From Paenibacillus sp. PL2-23 (GTDB lineage: Bacteria > Bacillota > Bacilli > Paenibacillales > Paenibacillaceae): a stretch of 64,000 bases of DNA. The position numbers were made by a program, and so were the translations under genes. Below are positions 51,294 through 59,411 of the stretch, one piece after another (the stretch's first letter is position 1; every line of letters begins with the position of its first letter). The notes below the pieces were generated by a model. It was given only the letters and a program-made list of their open reading frames with translations. It did not search any database and was not told the DNA's origin. The stretch lies in the NCBI RefSeq assembly GCF_040834005.1, contig NZ_CP162129.1, positions 1,469,501 through 1,533,500 of the forward strand, read 5' to 3'.

Positions 51294-51671
51294 ATGACGA
51301 TTACGGAGAACGGCACGCGGTCAGCGGCTTGTGATGATCCGTGCGGCGGTACGGAAGCGGATATTGGCAGCGTAAAGGACAAGCTGGTGGACGACCATAC
51401 AGCCGTGGAGCTTGCGGATCTGTTCAAGGCGCTGGGAGACCCCACGCGCATACGGATTCTGCACGCCCTGCTGCAGTCGGAGCTGTGCGTGCATGATCTG
51501 ACCGAGGTGCTGGAGATGGGGCAGTCGGCGATCTCCCACCAGCTGAGGCTGCTTCGCAACATGAGAATCGTGAAACGGCGCAAGGTCGGCAAAACCGTCT
51601 ATTATTCACTGGACGACGACCACGTCGAGCAGCTTATCGTCCTCACGCTTCAGCACCTGAGACATGAATAA
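51294..51671 (+). CDS. ArsR/SmtB-family metal sensor with CzrA-type ligands
   Basis: The winged-helix repressor of about 125 residues contains ADLFKALGDPTRIRILHAL, ELCVHDL (alpha-3) and MGQSAISHQLRLLRNMRIVKRRK (recognition helix). The last helix carries D-x-H-x10-H-x2-H (in DDHVEQL...QHLRH), the exact ligand spacing of zinc/cobalt sensors CzrA and SmtB. An N-terminal CDDPC may add thiol ligands. ATG 51294 has GGTGGG at 8 bp; ATG 51270 is an alternative. It is divergent from the thiamin operon. A likely target is the CDF gene at 56.0 kb, which has a CzrA-like operator. Confidence 0.9.
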   Translation: MTITENGTRSAACDDPCGGTEADIGSVKDKLVDDHTAVELADLFKALGDPTRIRILHALLQSELCVHDLTEVLEMGQSAISHQLRLLRNMRIVKRRKVGKTVYYSLDDDHVEQLIVLTLQHLRHE

Positions 51672-51689
51672 CTGCAGAAACGGCCGCAC

Positions 51690-51735
51690 GCCATCGCTTA
51701 GCGCTTCTAATAGAGGCTGGGCGATGGCTTTTTTT
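51690..51735 (+). terminator. Terminator after the ArsR gene
   Basis: GCCATCGC (51690-51697) pairs with GCGATGGC (51721-51728), followed by seven T. Confidence 0.85.
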
Positions 51736-51950
51736 GGCGCGTTGGCAGAAATGGTGACTCACGCAGTGAAACTAATGGAAACCTCCTCGACTGATCCACT
51801 CATCCTCTACATGCAGTTGTGCAGTTAATTTCCTGAAAATGCTTATTATGCTTCAAATTAACTGCAGGTTCTGCAGCTCATTATCGCATTTGTGGCCAAC
51901 TTTGTAATGTGAGCATTTCCATTCCAAAGCTGCTGCCTCACTTCCTCGGC

Positions 51951-52835
51951 TTAACTAAGGGAAAACCGCTGGCGGTACTCGCGAGGAGAGAGCCCCTCAA
52001 ATCGGGAAAAGCAGGTCGCGAAGTAAGCCGCTTGGTTGAAGCCGACCTCCTCAGCTACGCGCGAGACGGACAAGTCCGTCTGCAGCAGAAGCAGCTTGGC
52101 TTGCTGGATGCGGAACCGCAGCAGATAGTCGAACGGCGAGCAGCCGAATTCCTGCTTCATGCAGCGGGCGATGTAGACGGGGTGGAAGTTGATGCTCTCC
52201 CCCAGCGATTGTGCTGTAATGTTTTCTCGGTAGTGCTGCCGCAGGTAAGAAGCGGCCCTCTCCGCACAAGCGAGCGCCGGCGTTGGTGAACGGGCTTCGA
52301 CGGAGGCGGAGAGCAGGTCGATCACCTCCTGGAACACGAGCTGCTGCTTCCAGCGCACGCCGTGGATATGGTCGTTGATGCTCATCTGCGCCAATTGCGG
52401 AAGCTTGCTCTCCAGCAAGGCAAGGCTGGCAGCCTTGGCGAATTGGGGCAGACGCTTCACGAATGTGCGCGGGGCGAACTGCTCAGCCGCGGGGATCGGC
52501 TCCGCCGAATCGCTGAGTCTGGCCGGCGTCAGGGGGAAATCCGCATAGGACCATTCGCCAAGAGTGCGGAAGTGCGCCCAATAATATTCGGTATCCTCTT
52601 CACATGCTTGAGTGGGATAATGCTCCGCGTCGGGCCTCAGAATGAGCATATGCCCCGCGCGCACCTCGTAATGACGATCCTCTTCCCCCATATACAAGCA
52701 GCCCTTCATGACAACAATGAGATCAAATACGCCAATTGCTCTCCGGCTGGGATGCCGTCGTCCCGGAGGCATGACGGTGTGTCCGCCTATAATGTAGTGA
52801 GGCAGCGGTGGAACAGTCAGCTCAATTAGGCTCAG
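51951..52835 (-). CDS. AraC-family regulator, probable CTG start
   Basis: This cupin-type AraC regulator has a C-terminal double HTH (SLGESINFHPVYIARCMKQEFGCSPFDYLL and VSRVAEEVGFNQAAYFATCFSRFEG). The first ATG (52772) begins in mid-domain at MPPGRRHPSRRAIG, with no ribosome-binding site. The same frame runs back 21 codons (LIELTVPPLPHYIIGGHTV) to a CTG at 52835, directly after an in-frame TAA and 8 bp after GGAGGG. The extension supplies the usual start of the cupin in this family, so CTG initiation giving 294 residues is the best reading. The target is unknown. Confidence 0.85.
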   Translation of the reverse strand: MSLIELTVPPLPHYIIGGHTVMPPGRRHPSRRAIGVFDLIVVMKGCLYMGEEDRHYEVRAGHMLILRPDAEHYPTQACEEDTEYYWAHFRTLGEWSYADFPLTPARLSDSAEPIPAAEQFAPRTFVKRLPQFAKAASLALLESKLPQLAQMSINDHIHGVRWKQQLVFQEVIDLLSASVEARSPTPALACAERAASYLRQHYRENITAQSLGESINFHPVYIARCMKQEFGCSPFDYLLRFRIQQAKLLLLQTDLSVSRVAEEVGFNQAAYFATCFSRFEGLSPREYRQRFSLS

Positions 52836-53081
52836 TTACAATCCCTCCACGTCAGGTTGGAATAATGAAAGTTTCGGTTGAAAATTTGAACCATCCTTTT
52901 CAGTATACCATTTATCATAGACATCGAGAATACCCCTGCATCTAAGCTACCTTACTAACGAAGTGAGAGTGTAGGCAGGGGATGAATCGGGAATTTTGCT
53001 CATGGATAGACACGAACATTTGTGCTATAATTGGAATGAGTTAACATTCATCTCTTTTGCAGCGAGGTGACGAATCAGACG

Positions 53082-54170
53082 ATGCTCCAGCATAAAGCCT
53101 TCAAATTTCGGATCTATCCTAGTCATGTACAAATCATGCAACTGCGCAAAACGTTGGGTTGCTGCCGTTTTGTGTTCAACCACCTCCTATCAAAATGGAG
53201 TCAGATCTATCAGGCTACAGGCAAAGGTTTGTCTTATAACGCCTGTGCATCTCAGCTTCCTGACATGAAGCGCGAGTGGTCTTGGTTGAAAGAAGTGGAT
53301 AGCATTGCCCTGCAGTCAGCTGTGCGAAACTTGGCTGACGGATATCAGCGCCACTTCAACAAGCAAAATGAACGACCTCGCTTCAAGAGTCGAAAGCATC
53401 CCGTACAAAGCTATACGACGCGATATACGAACGGGAACATTGCCGTGAAGGGAAACCGTCTGCAACTTCCCAAGCTAGGCTGGGTACCCTATGCCAAGTC
53501 AAGGGAGATCGAAGGCCGGATCCTATCCGCTACCGTACGACTAGCCCCAAGCGGCAAATGGTTTGTATCGTTGGTATGCGAGGTTGACATCCAGCCTCTT
53601 CCTTTAACGGACAGCATACTTGGCATTGACGTGGGTATCAAGTATCTTGCCGTGCCTTCGGAAGGTCCTGCAATGGATAATCCAAGATATACATTGCGAT
53701 ATGAACGGCTGCTCACGAAATGGCAGCGCATCCTTGCAAGAAGGAAACAAGGCGGAAGTAACTGGTCTAAAGCGAAAAGAAAAGTCGCCCTCATCCATGA
53801 AAGGATTCGAAATAGCCGATTAGACGCGATGCATAAGCAGACGACGAAATGGATCCGTGAAAACCAAACGATCTGTCTCGAGGACTTACGCATTGCTAAC
53901 ATGATGAAACAACAACACCTCGCCAAACACATAGCAGATGCTTCCTGGGGCGAAATGAGCCGACAACTGCATTATAAAGCCAAGTGGTATGGCCGAACGG
54001 TCAAAGAAACACCGGTTTTTGCGCCAACGAGTCAAACCTGTCACATCTGTGGGAACAAGCAAGCAGAAGTGAGAGATTTGAGCGTGCGGGAATGGACATG
54101 TTCATCCTGCCAAACACCACATGACCGAGATTGGAATGCGGCACAAAACATAAAGGCCATGGCCCAGTAA
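53082..54170 (+). CDS. tnpB: TnpB (IS605 OrfB) RNA-guided nuclease
   Basis: The protein of about 362 residues has the N-terminal HTH/WED-like KAFKFRIYPSHVQ and FVFNHLLSKW, a split RuvC nuclease with D in GIDVGIKYL, E in ICLEDLRI and D in DRDWNAAQNI, and a zinc finger CHICG...CSSC. All catalytic residues are present, so it appears functional. A TATAAT at 53026 could drive it. GTG 53067 is an alternative start; ATG 53082 matches the usual N-terminus better. In its family the protein uses an omega RNA overlapping the element's right end. Confidence 0.94.
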   Translation: MLQHKAFKFRIYPSHVQIMQLRKTLGCCRFVFNHLLSKWSQIYQATGKGLSYNACASQLPDMKREWSWLKEVDSIALQSAVRNLADGYQRHFNKQNERPRFKSRKHPVQSYTTRYTNGNIAVKGNRLQLPKLGWVPYAKSREIEGRILSATVRLAPSGKWFVSLVCEVDIQPLPLTDSILGIDVGIKYLAVPSEGPAMDNPRYTLRYERLLTKWQRILARRKQGGSNWSKAKRKVALIHERIRNSRLDAMHKQTTKWIRENQTICLEDLRIANMMKQQHLAKHIADASWGEMSRQLHYKAKWYGRTVKETPVFAPTSQTCHICGNKQAEVRDLSVREWTCSSCQTPHDRDWNAAQNIKAMAQ

Positions 54171-54307
54171 TGAACAAAATAGGAACTGTGGGAACCGCAG
54201 GGATCGCTTGGTGTACGATATTTTGAAAGGAAATATCGCTACGACTTTGCTCCGTGAGGAGCAACAACCCAAGAATCCTCCACCTCTTAGGTGGCGGGAG
54301 TGTTCAA
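54171..54307 (+). ncRNA. Candidate omega RNA scaffold at the tnpB 3' end
   Basis: Right after tnpB come three perfect hairpins: CGATATTT/AAATATCG (54216-54238), TTGCTCC-GTGA-GGAGCAA (54247-54264) and CCACCT-CTT-AGGTGG (54280-54294) with a CTC/GAG extension. They are followed by GTTCAA at the presumed right end. This order of structures is that of omega RNA scaffolds; the guide would be the flanking bases from about 54308. An in-frame ORF from the MATE gene crosses this region and is not credible. Confidence 0.6.
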
Positions 54308-54378
54308 AATTCAATATGAAATGGAGCGAAGAAGAGCCCTCCGCCGGGCTTAGCGATTCGCGCTGGAGGATGGGGAGC

Positions 54379-55773
54379 ATGAAGGATAACGTCAAAAAAC
54401 TGACCCTGTGGGCGCTCGCCTGGCCAATCTTCATTGAGCTGTTTCTGCAGTTTCTGCTTGGAGCGGCGGACACGCTGATGGTCAGCCGCATTTCGGACGA
54501 CGCGGTTGCCGTCGTCGGTTTTTCAAATCAGTTGTTTTCAGCGATGATGACGTTGTTCGTGACGGTGGCGAGCGGAGCGGGCATTCTGATTGCACAGAAG
54601 CTGGGGGCGGGCAAAGCCGAGGATGCCCGTACGCTTGGCATTATGTCCTTAACTGTAAGCGGCGGTATCGGACTTGCCATTAGTGTCTTGCTTTATTTGT
54701 TCCCCCGCCAGATCTCGGCATGGCTGCAGCTGCCGGAGGAGCTGCTGCCGCTTGCGGAAACATATGTCTCCATCGTGGGAGGGGGCATGGTGCTGGTCGC
54801 CATGATGTCGGCGCTCAGTACAGCCATCCGCAACACCGGCAATACGAAGGGACCGATGTACATCGCGATTGGCATGAACGTGGTGCATGTGGCGTTGAAC
54901 TACGCCTTTATTTTCGGAGCGTGGGGATTTCCCGAATGGGGCTTGCTGGGCGTTGCATTGTCCACCGTCATTTGCCGGCTGCTCGCGGTGCTGGTGCTCT
55001 TATTTATGTTCCTGCATACCTTCGCCCGTCCTATTCGAATTCGCGACTTGGCGCTGTTCGACCGTGGTTTGTTCGGTGAAATTATCCGGATTGGGTGGCC
55101 GCTCGGCGTCAATATGTCCTGTTGGGTATTCTCGCAGCTGGCTATCTATACGTACATTGCAATGATTGGTGCGGCGGAGCTTGCGGCGCGAACCTATATG
55201 AATACGCTGGAGTCGTTCTGCTTCATGCTTGGCTATTCCATTGCGTTGGCGCTGCAAATCCAGATTGCCCTCCTGTTCGGGGCGGGGCGAATGAAGGAGG
55301 CGTATCGGACGTCGTTCCGCGCGCTGGGCATAGGGCTTGGCCTCGTATTCGTGAACGCGGTCGTTATCTATGCGATCGGCAAGCCGGTGCTTGGGCTGCT
55401 CACGGAGGATGAGGCGATTATCGCATTCGGCGTGTCGCTGCTGGGACTTAATATACTGCTGCAGCCGGGCAAAATGCTTAATATGGCGATTCAAAACGCC
55501 CTGAACGCTGTAGGCGACACCAGATTTACGATGTGGATTTCGCTCGGCTCACTGTCAATCGTCGCAACCGGTGTCTCGTATTGGTTCGGAATCGGGCTTG
55601 GCTGGGGGCTGGCCGGTATTTATGCCGCGATGATCTTGGACGAATACATTCGCGGAGCGCTGGCGCTTATGAGATGGCGAGGACGCAAGAAGCTGCGCGC
55701 TGCGGCCGGCGATATGGCGGATGAGAGAGCGCCGGTGTCGAGCATTCGCCATGATGGGGTATTGGAGGTATAA
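54379..55773 (+). CDS. MATE-family multidrug/cation antiporter
   Basis: The protein of about 464 residues has twelve TM helices in two homologous halves. LALAWPIFIELFLQFLLGAADTLMVSRIS opens the first, with the family's conserved TM1 region. It should export cationic compounds using a sodium or proton gradient. ATG 54379 lies 9 bp after GGAGG. The frame is open back to 54208 inside the tnpB element, but that part encodes hairpin sequence. The element's insertion just upstream may have changed its promoter. Confidence 0.92.
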   Translation: MKDNVKKLTLWALAWPIFIELFLQFLLGAADTLMVSRISDDAVAVVGFSNQLFSAMMTLFVTVASGAGILIAQKLGAGKAEDARTLGIMSLTVSGGIGLAISVLLYLFPRQISAWLQLPEELLPLAETYVSIVGGGMVLVAMMSALSTAIRNTGNTKGPMYIAIGMNVVHVALNYAFIFGAWGFPEWGLLGVALSTVICRLLAVLVLLFMFLHTFARPIRIRDLALFDRGLFGEIIRIGWPLGVNMSCWVFSQLAIYTYIAMIGAAELAARTYMNTLESFCFMLGYSIALALQIQIALLFGAGRMKEAYRTSFRALGIGLGLVFVNAVVIYAIGKPVLGLLTEDEAIIAFGVSLLGLNILLQPGKMLNMAIQNALNAVGDTRFTMWISLGSLSIVATGVSYWFGIGLGWGLAGIYAAMILDEYIRGALALMRWRGRKKLRAAAGDMADERAPVSSIRHDGVLEV

Positions 55774-55780
55774 CGATTTG

Positions 55781-55805
55781 AACCCGCAGAGATGCGGGTT
55801 TTTTT
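55781..55805 (+). terminator. Terminator after the MATE gene
   Basis: AACCCGCA (55781-55788) pairs with TGCGGGTT (55793-55800) across GAGA, followed by T. Confidence 0.9.
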
Positions 55806-55900
55806 CAAATTACCAGAAAGTATAAGTTTTCTCTATACTGGGCTTATATTTCAACGCGAAACGTATGATTCACACGGTTTAGGGGATTAGTAAAAAGTGG

Positions 55901-55929
55901 TTGCGGGATTGGTGAAGCAATTATATAAT
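55901..55929 (+). promoter_or_regulatory. Sigma-A promoter of the CDF exporter gene
   Basis: TTGCGG (55901-55906) and a perfect TATAAT (55924-55929) are 17 bp apart. The palindromic operator begins 3 bp after the -10. Confidence 0.75.
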
Positions 55930-55931
55930 AC

Positions 55932-55951
55932 ATATGAGCATGTATTCATAT
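55932..55951 (+). promoter_or_regulatory. CzrA/SmtB-type operator
   Basis: ATATGA-N8-TCATAT (55932-55951) is a perfect 6-bp dyad with the spacing and sequence of CzrA/SmtB-family boxes. It covers the expected transcription start of the czcD-like gene, so binding should repress until zinc or cobalt is bound. The ArsR protein encoded at 51.3 kb has matching metal ligands. Confidence 0.7.
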
Positions 55952-56000
55952 ATTAGCAATGGCTGGTCAGCATGCAAGCTGACGGCAAGGAGGGATAGTC

Positions 56001-57077
56001 GTGAGCCATCATAACGATTCTGTAAACACTCATACACACGCCCAAGGCGATAGCTGCAATCACTCACATAGTCAGGAACAGACACATAGCCGTGAGCAGA
56101 CTCATAGCCATACACACGCACACTGTCACGGGGACGGGCACAGTCACAATGGCGCGCACAGCCATGACCACGGCCACCATCATGGCCACCTCGGCCATCA
56201 TCATCACGGGCCGAACAACAAGGCGGGGCTGACGATCGCGCTTCTCATCACCTCAGGCATTATGTTTCTTGAATGTATTGGAGGTCTGGTGACCGGCTCG
56301 CTGGCGCTGCTGTCCGACTCCGGCCATATGCTGAGCGACGCGGGGGCGCTTGCGCTGAGCCTCGTAGCCATGTGGTTCGCGGCGAAGCCGGCTTCGCCGA
56401 ACAAGACGTACGGCTATTATCGGTTCGAAATATTGGCGGCGCTGCTGAACGGCGTCACGTTATTCGTTATCGCGGGCTTCATTATAGCGGAAGCGATCGA
56501 GAGGTTTCAGCATCCCCCTGAGGTGGCCAGCGGCACCATGATGCTTATTGCGTCAATCGGTCTGTTGGCTAATCTAATCAGCGCGTGGGTGCTGATGCGC
56601 AAAGGCGATGTGCATGGCAATCTGAACGTGCGAAGCGCGTATTTGCATATTTTGGGCGATGCCTTAGGCTCGGTTGGGGCGATTGCTGCAGGGCTGCTTA
56701 TGCTAGCTTTCAATTGGTACATTGCCGATCCTATCATAAGCGTTGTTGTCGCACTGCTTATTCTGAAGAGCGCATGGGGAGTGATACGCTCGACGATTCA
56801 TATTCTGATGGAGGGCACGCCTGTTACAATTGATACCGCCAAGGTGAATGAAGCGCTGCTCGCAATTGAGGGCGTCAAGGATGTACACGATTTGCACATA
56901 TGGACCATTACGTCAGGACTGGATTCCCTATCCTGTCATCTACTCATCGAGGACAGCGCAAGCAGCCAGAAGGTGCTGCAGGAGGCGGTGAAGCGAATCG
57001 AGGAAACGTTCCAAATCCAGCATACTACCATTCAAGTGGAGAAATCGCAGCTGCAGCATTCGGAAATGAAGGTTTGA
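56001..57077 (+). CDS. czcD: Cation diffusion facilitator (CzcD/ZitB-like zinc exporter)
   Basis: The 358-residue protein has a cytoplasmic N-terminus of about 70 residues packed with His pairs (HGHHHGHLGHHHHG), six TM helices, and a C-terminal metal-sensing domain. TM2 and TM5 metal-site motifs are present: LLSDSGHMLSDAGAL and AYLHILGDALGSVG (HxxxD). It exports Zn, Co or Cd in exchange for protons or potassium. The start is GTG 56001, 7 bp after AAGGAGGG. It has its own promoter with a CzrA-type operator and its own terminator. Confidence 0.94.
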   Translation: MSHHNDSVNTHTHAQGDSCNHSHSQEQTHSREQTHSHTHAHCHGDGHSHNGAHSHDHGHHHGHLGHHHHGPNNKAGLTIALLITSGIMFLECIGGLVTGSLALLSDSGHMLSDAGALALSLVAMWFAAKPASPNKTYGYYRFEILAALLNGVTLFVIAGFIIAEAIERFQHPPEVASGTMMLIASIGLLANLISAWVLMRKGDVHGNLNVRSAYLHILGDALGSVGAIAAGLLMLAFNWYIADPIISVVVALLILKSAWGVIRSTIHILMEGTPVTIDTAKVNEALLAIEGVKDVHDLHIWTITSGLDSLSCHLLIEDSASSQKVLQEAVKRIEETFQIQHTTIQVEKSQLQHSEMKV

Positions 57078-57087
57078 CCCTTGGAAA

Positions 57088-57137
57088 AAACGGCATTCCA
57101 CTCGCGTTAAGCGATTCGGAATGCCGTTTCTTTTTTT
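57088..57137. terminator. Bidirectional terminator between the CDF gene and the ABC permease gene
   Basis: AAACGGCATTCC (57088-57099) pairs with GGAATGCCGTTT (57118-57129). T runs follow on both strands (TTTCTTTTTTT on plus, TTTTTT on minus). Confidence 0.92.
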
Positions 57138-57150
57138 GCAGCAAATGGAC

Positions 57151-58269
57151 TTACCTCGTTGCCGCATTTGATTTGGATTTGTAGACTATCGACCCAATCA
57201 GGTAGCTGACGATGCCCCAAGTGCTCATGATGGCAACGCCCATCCAGAAGCTGCCCGACAAAACGCCGTTTGCGTAGATCAAGCCGTCCCGCATTCCGTC
57301 AACAAAGTAGGTAAGGGGGAGAAGCTGAGGTACGATTTGGAGCCAGTCTGGCAATGTATTGACGGGAAAAAACACGCCGCTCAGGAACATCATCAGCATA
57401 CTGGCGATATTCGCCATGCCCATGTAAGCCTCCATCGTCTTGCTGAAGGAGGAGAACAGATATCCCATCGCGCTGAACGCTAATGCGCCAACAATAAACG
57501 CAATGAGCAGACTGAATAGGTTGACATGCAGCGTTGCGCCAAAAGCGAATACGCCGACGAGCGTAAGGCAGAAGATCTGAATAACGCCAAGCATCAGTCT
57601 TACGATCATACTGGCGAGGCCGAATAGCCCCATCCTGGCAGGGGTCATCCGAAGTCGCTTCAGAAGGCCCCGCTTGCGCATGTCAACGATCTCGACCATG
57701 CCGAACAGGCCGCCCTGCGCAACAGCCAAGCCGATCATGCCCGTCAGCAGGAAATCCTCATATTGCACATCATCCGCGGCGGTTGAGATGGATTCCATAC
57801 TGACTGTATAGGTGGCTGTGGCGCCCGCAGCCGCGAGATTGGCCTGCTGGATCAGGGTGTTCAGAATGCTGGATACCGCCTGAGTCGATGCGCCGCCTTC
57901 ATTCGCTCGATTGACGATTAAACCGACCTCGGACACTCCTTCTTGCTCAGGCAGCACAATAAGCGCGTCAACCTCCTCGCTTTGAATCCAATCCTTGCCT
58001 TGCTGTATGGAGACGGTCCCGCCGCTCTTCACCTCAAATACAGGAATTTGCTGAAGCTGGCCCAGCAATGCGCTTGAGGACGCGTTAGGCGAAGGATCCG
58101 CGACGGCAATCGTCGCCTTGAATGGGCTGGAGCCGCCGCCTCCAAAAATAACCATAAACAACACCATTAAGATAATAGGAAAAAACAAATTCCAGAACCA
58201 GACCTGCTTGTCGCGGAACATCATTTTGACTTGAGCGGTGAACATGCTTGCGAACTGCTTGGCAGCCAT
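57151..58269 (-). CDS. ABC-2 type exporter permease
   Basis: The protein of about 372 residues has one TM at the N-terminus (NLFFPIILMVLFMVIFGG), a large extracytoplasmic loop (about 50-170), and five TM segments in the C-terminal half, the YhgE/DrrB-like ABC-2 layout. The RKRGLLKRLRMTPA coupling segment precedes the second TM group. ATG 58269 starts 2 bp after the ATPase stop, with GGAGGG inside the end of that gene. With the ATPase it forms a two-gene exporter; the substrate (drug, lipid or peptide) is unknown. Confidence 0.9.
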   Translation of the reverse strand: MAAKQFASMFTAQVKMMFRDKQVWFWNLFFPIILMVLFMVIFGGGGSSPFKATIAVADPSPNASSSALLGQLQQIPVFEVKSGGTVSIQQGKDWIQSEEVDALIVLPEQEGVSEVGLIVNRANEGGASTQAVSSILNTLIQQANLAAAGATATYTVSMESISTAADDVQYEDFLLTGMIGLAVAQGGLFGMVEIVDMRKRGLLKRLRMTPARMGLFGLASMIVRLMLGVIQIFCLTLVGVFAFGATLHVNLFSLLIAFIVGALAFSAMGYLFSSFSKTMEAYMGMANIASMLMMFLSGVFFPVNTLPDWLQIVPQLLPLTYFVDGMRDGLIYANGVLSGSFWMGVAIMSTWGIVSYLIGSIVYKSKSNAATR

Positions 58270-58271
58270 CC

Positions 58272-59207
58272 TCAGTCCCTCCATTCCTTGCCCGTGAAGG
58301 CGATAAATACGTCCTCCAGGCTCATCTCGCGAATCGAAATCTGCTCTACCCGATACCCATTATTCTTCGTAAAACCAAACAAATGATAGAGTGTTTCCTC
58401 CGGTTTTGTCGTCCACAGCTTAAGCGACGTGCCTTCGAGCTCTGTACGAACGACGGCGTTATCCTGCAGGGCAGACAGCTCCGTCTCTGCTGCCGCTGCA
58501 GCGCCGTCGAGGAACGACAGCCGGACCTCGCGCTCCTTGGTCAGCCGGTCTATCAGCGCAGCGGGCGTGTCCAGCGTTACGATTCGGCCCTGATCTACAA
58601 TGCAGACGCGGTCGCTCAGCTTCTCCGCTTCTTCCATGTAGTGCGTGGTTAGTATGATCGTCTTGCCAATCCCCTTCAGCTTGAGAATGATATCCCATAT
58701 GTTGCGGCGGGCTTGGGGGTCCAGGCCGGTTGTAGGCTCGTCGAGAAAAATAATGCCGGGATCATTAATCATCGCCAGTCCGATTGCGAGACGCTGCTTC
58801 TGTCCCCCGGACAGCGTCTTCACGTGCTTGTTCCTCTGCTCCGTCAGGTTAATCATCTCCATTACTTCACCAGCGGGACGGCAATGGGTGTAGAAGGTGG
58901 AGAACAGCTCCAGGTTCTCCTGAACCGTCAGCAGATCGAACAGGGCGCTGGATTGGGGCTGTACGCCAATCTGGCGTTTAATACGATCCTCGTCCCTGGC
59001 CCAGGTCAAGGAGCCGAAGCGAATGTCGCCGGAATCAGGCGGCAGCAGCCCTTCAATCATTTCGAGCGTGGTTGTTTTGCCGGCGCCGTTCGGTCCGATA
59101 ATGGTAAAAATTTCGCCGGGCATCGCGGTGAAGCTAATCTCCTGTACGGCTTTAACATCGCCGAACGACTTGCGCAATTGATGTACTTCCAATACGGGCA
59201 AGGCCAT
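58272..59207 (-). CDS. ABC-2 exporter ATPase
   Basis: The protein of about 311 residues has Walker A IGPNGAGKTT, the Q-loop QPQSSALFDLLT, signature LSGGQKQRLAIG, Walker B IIFLDEPTTGLD and the switch histidine in TTHYMEEAE. The C-terminal domain is of the drug-export (DrrA/CcmA) kind. ATG 59207 follows AAAGGAG; the frame is open 24 codons upstream, without a site. First gene of the pair. Confidence 0.93.
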   Translation of the reverse strand: MALPVLEVHQLRKSFGDVKAVQEISFTAMPGEIFTIIGPNGAGKTTTLEMIEGLLPPDSGDIRFGSLTWARDEDRIKRQIGVQPQSSALFDLLTVQENLELFSTFYTHCRPAGEVMEMINLTEQRNKHVKTLSGGQKQRLAIGLAMINDPGIIFLDEPTTGLDPQARRNIWDIILKLKGIGKTIILTTHYMEEAEKLSDRVCIVDQGRIVTLDTPAALIDRLTKEREVRLSFLDGAAAAAETELSALQDNAVVRTELEGTSLKLWTTKPEETLYHLFGFTKNNGYRVEQISIREMSLEDVFIAFTGKEWRD

Positions 59208-59411
59208 TGATGGATCACTCCTTTTTTTGGCATAAGCGTCAACTGGGATCTCTGCTAAGTCACATTGTAGCAAACACATGGGGGAGTCGATTACGGTCCA
59301 GGGAACGCAGTCATCTCCGTCTGAAGACTGAGATTGGCAGGTTTTGGCGGCGCTTTAGCGAATGTAAGTAGAGTGGATGTTGAATAATGGGTGCGGGAGA
59401 GGGGAAGCGCA

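Larger units (their letters stand above)
52930..54307 (+). mobile_element. IS605/IS1341-type element carrying only tnpB (approximate limits)
   Basis: A left-end hairpin, CCCCTGC (52933-52939) with GCAGGGG (52975-52981), and a hairpin-rich right end finishing near GGGAGTGTTCAA (54296-54307) frame a single tnpB gene. No tnpA (HUH transposase) is present, so it would move only in trans. Subterminal hairpins instead of inverted repeats fit the IS200/IS605 group. It lies between the AraC gene and the MATE gene. Exact ends need a second copy or an empty site. Confidence 0.7.

Noticed and set aside
54208..54378. N-terminal extension of the MATE protein
   Set aside because: The extension translates the hairpin end of the tnpB element; the family N-terminus and ribosome-binding site support 54379.
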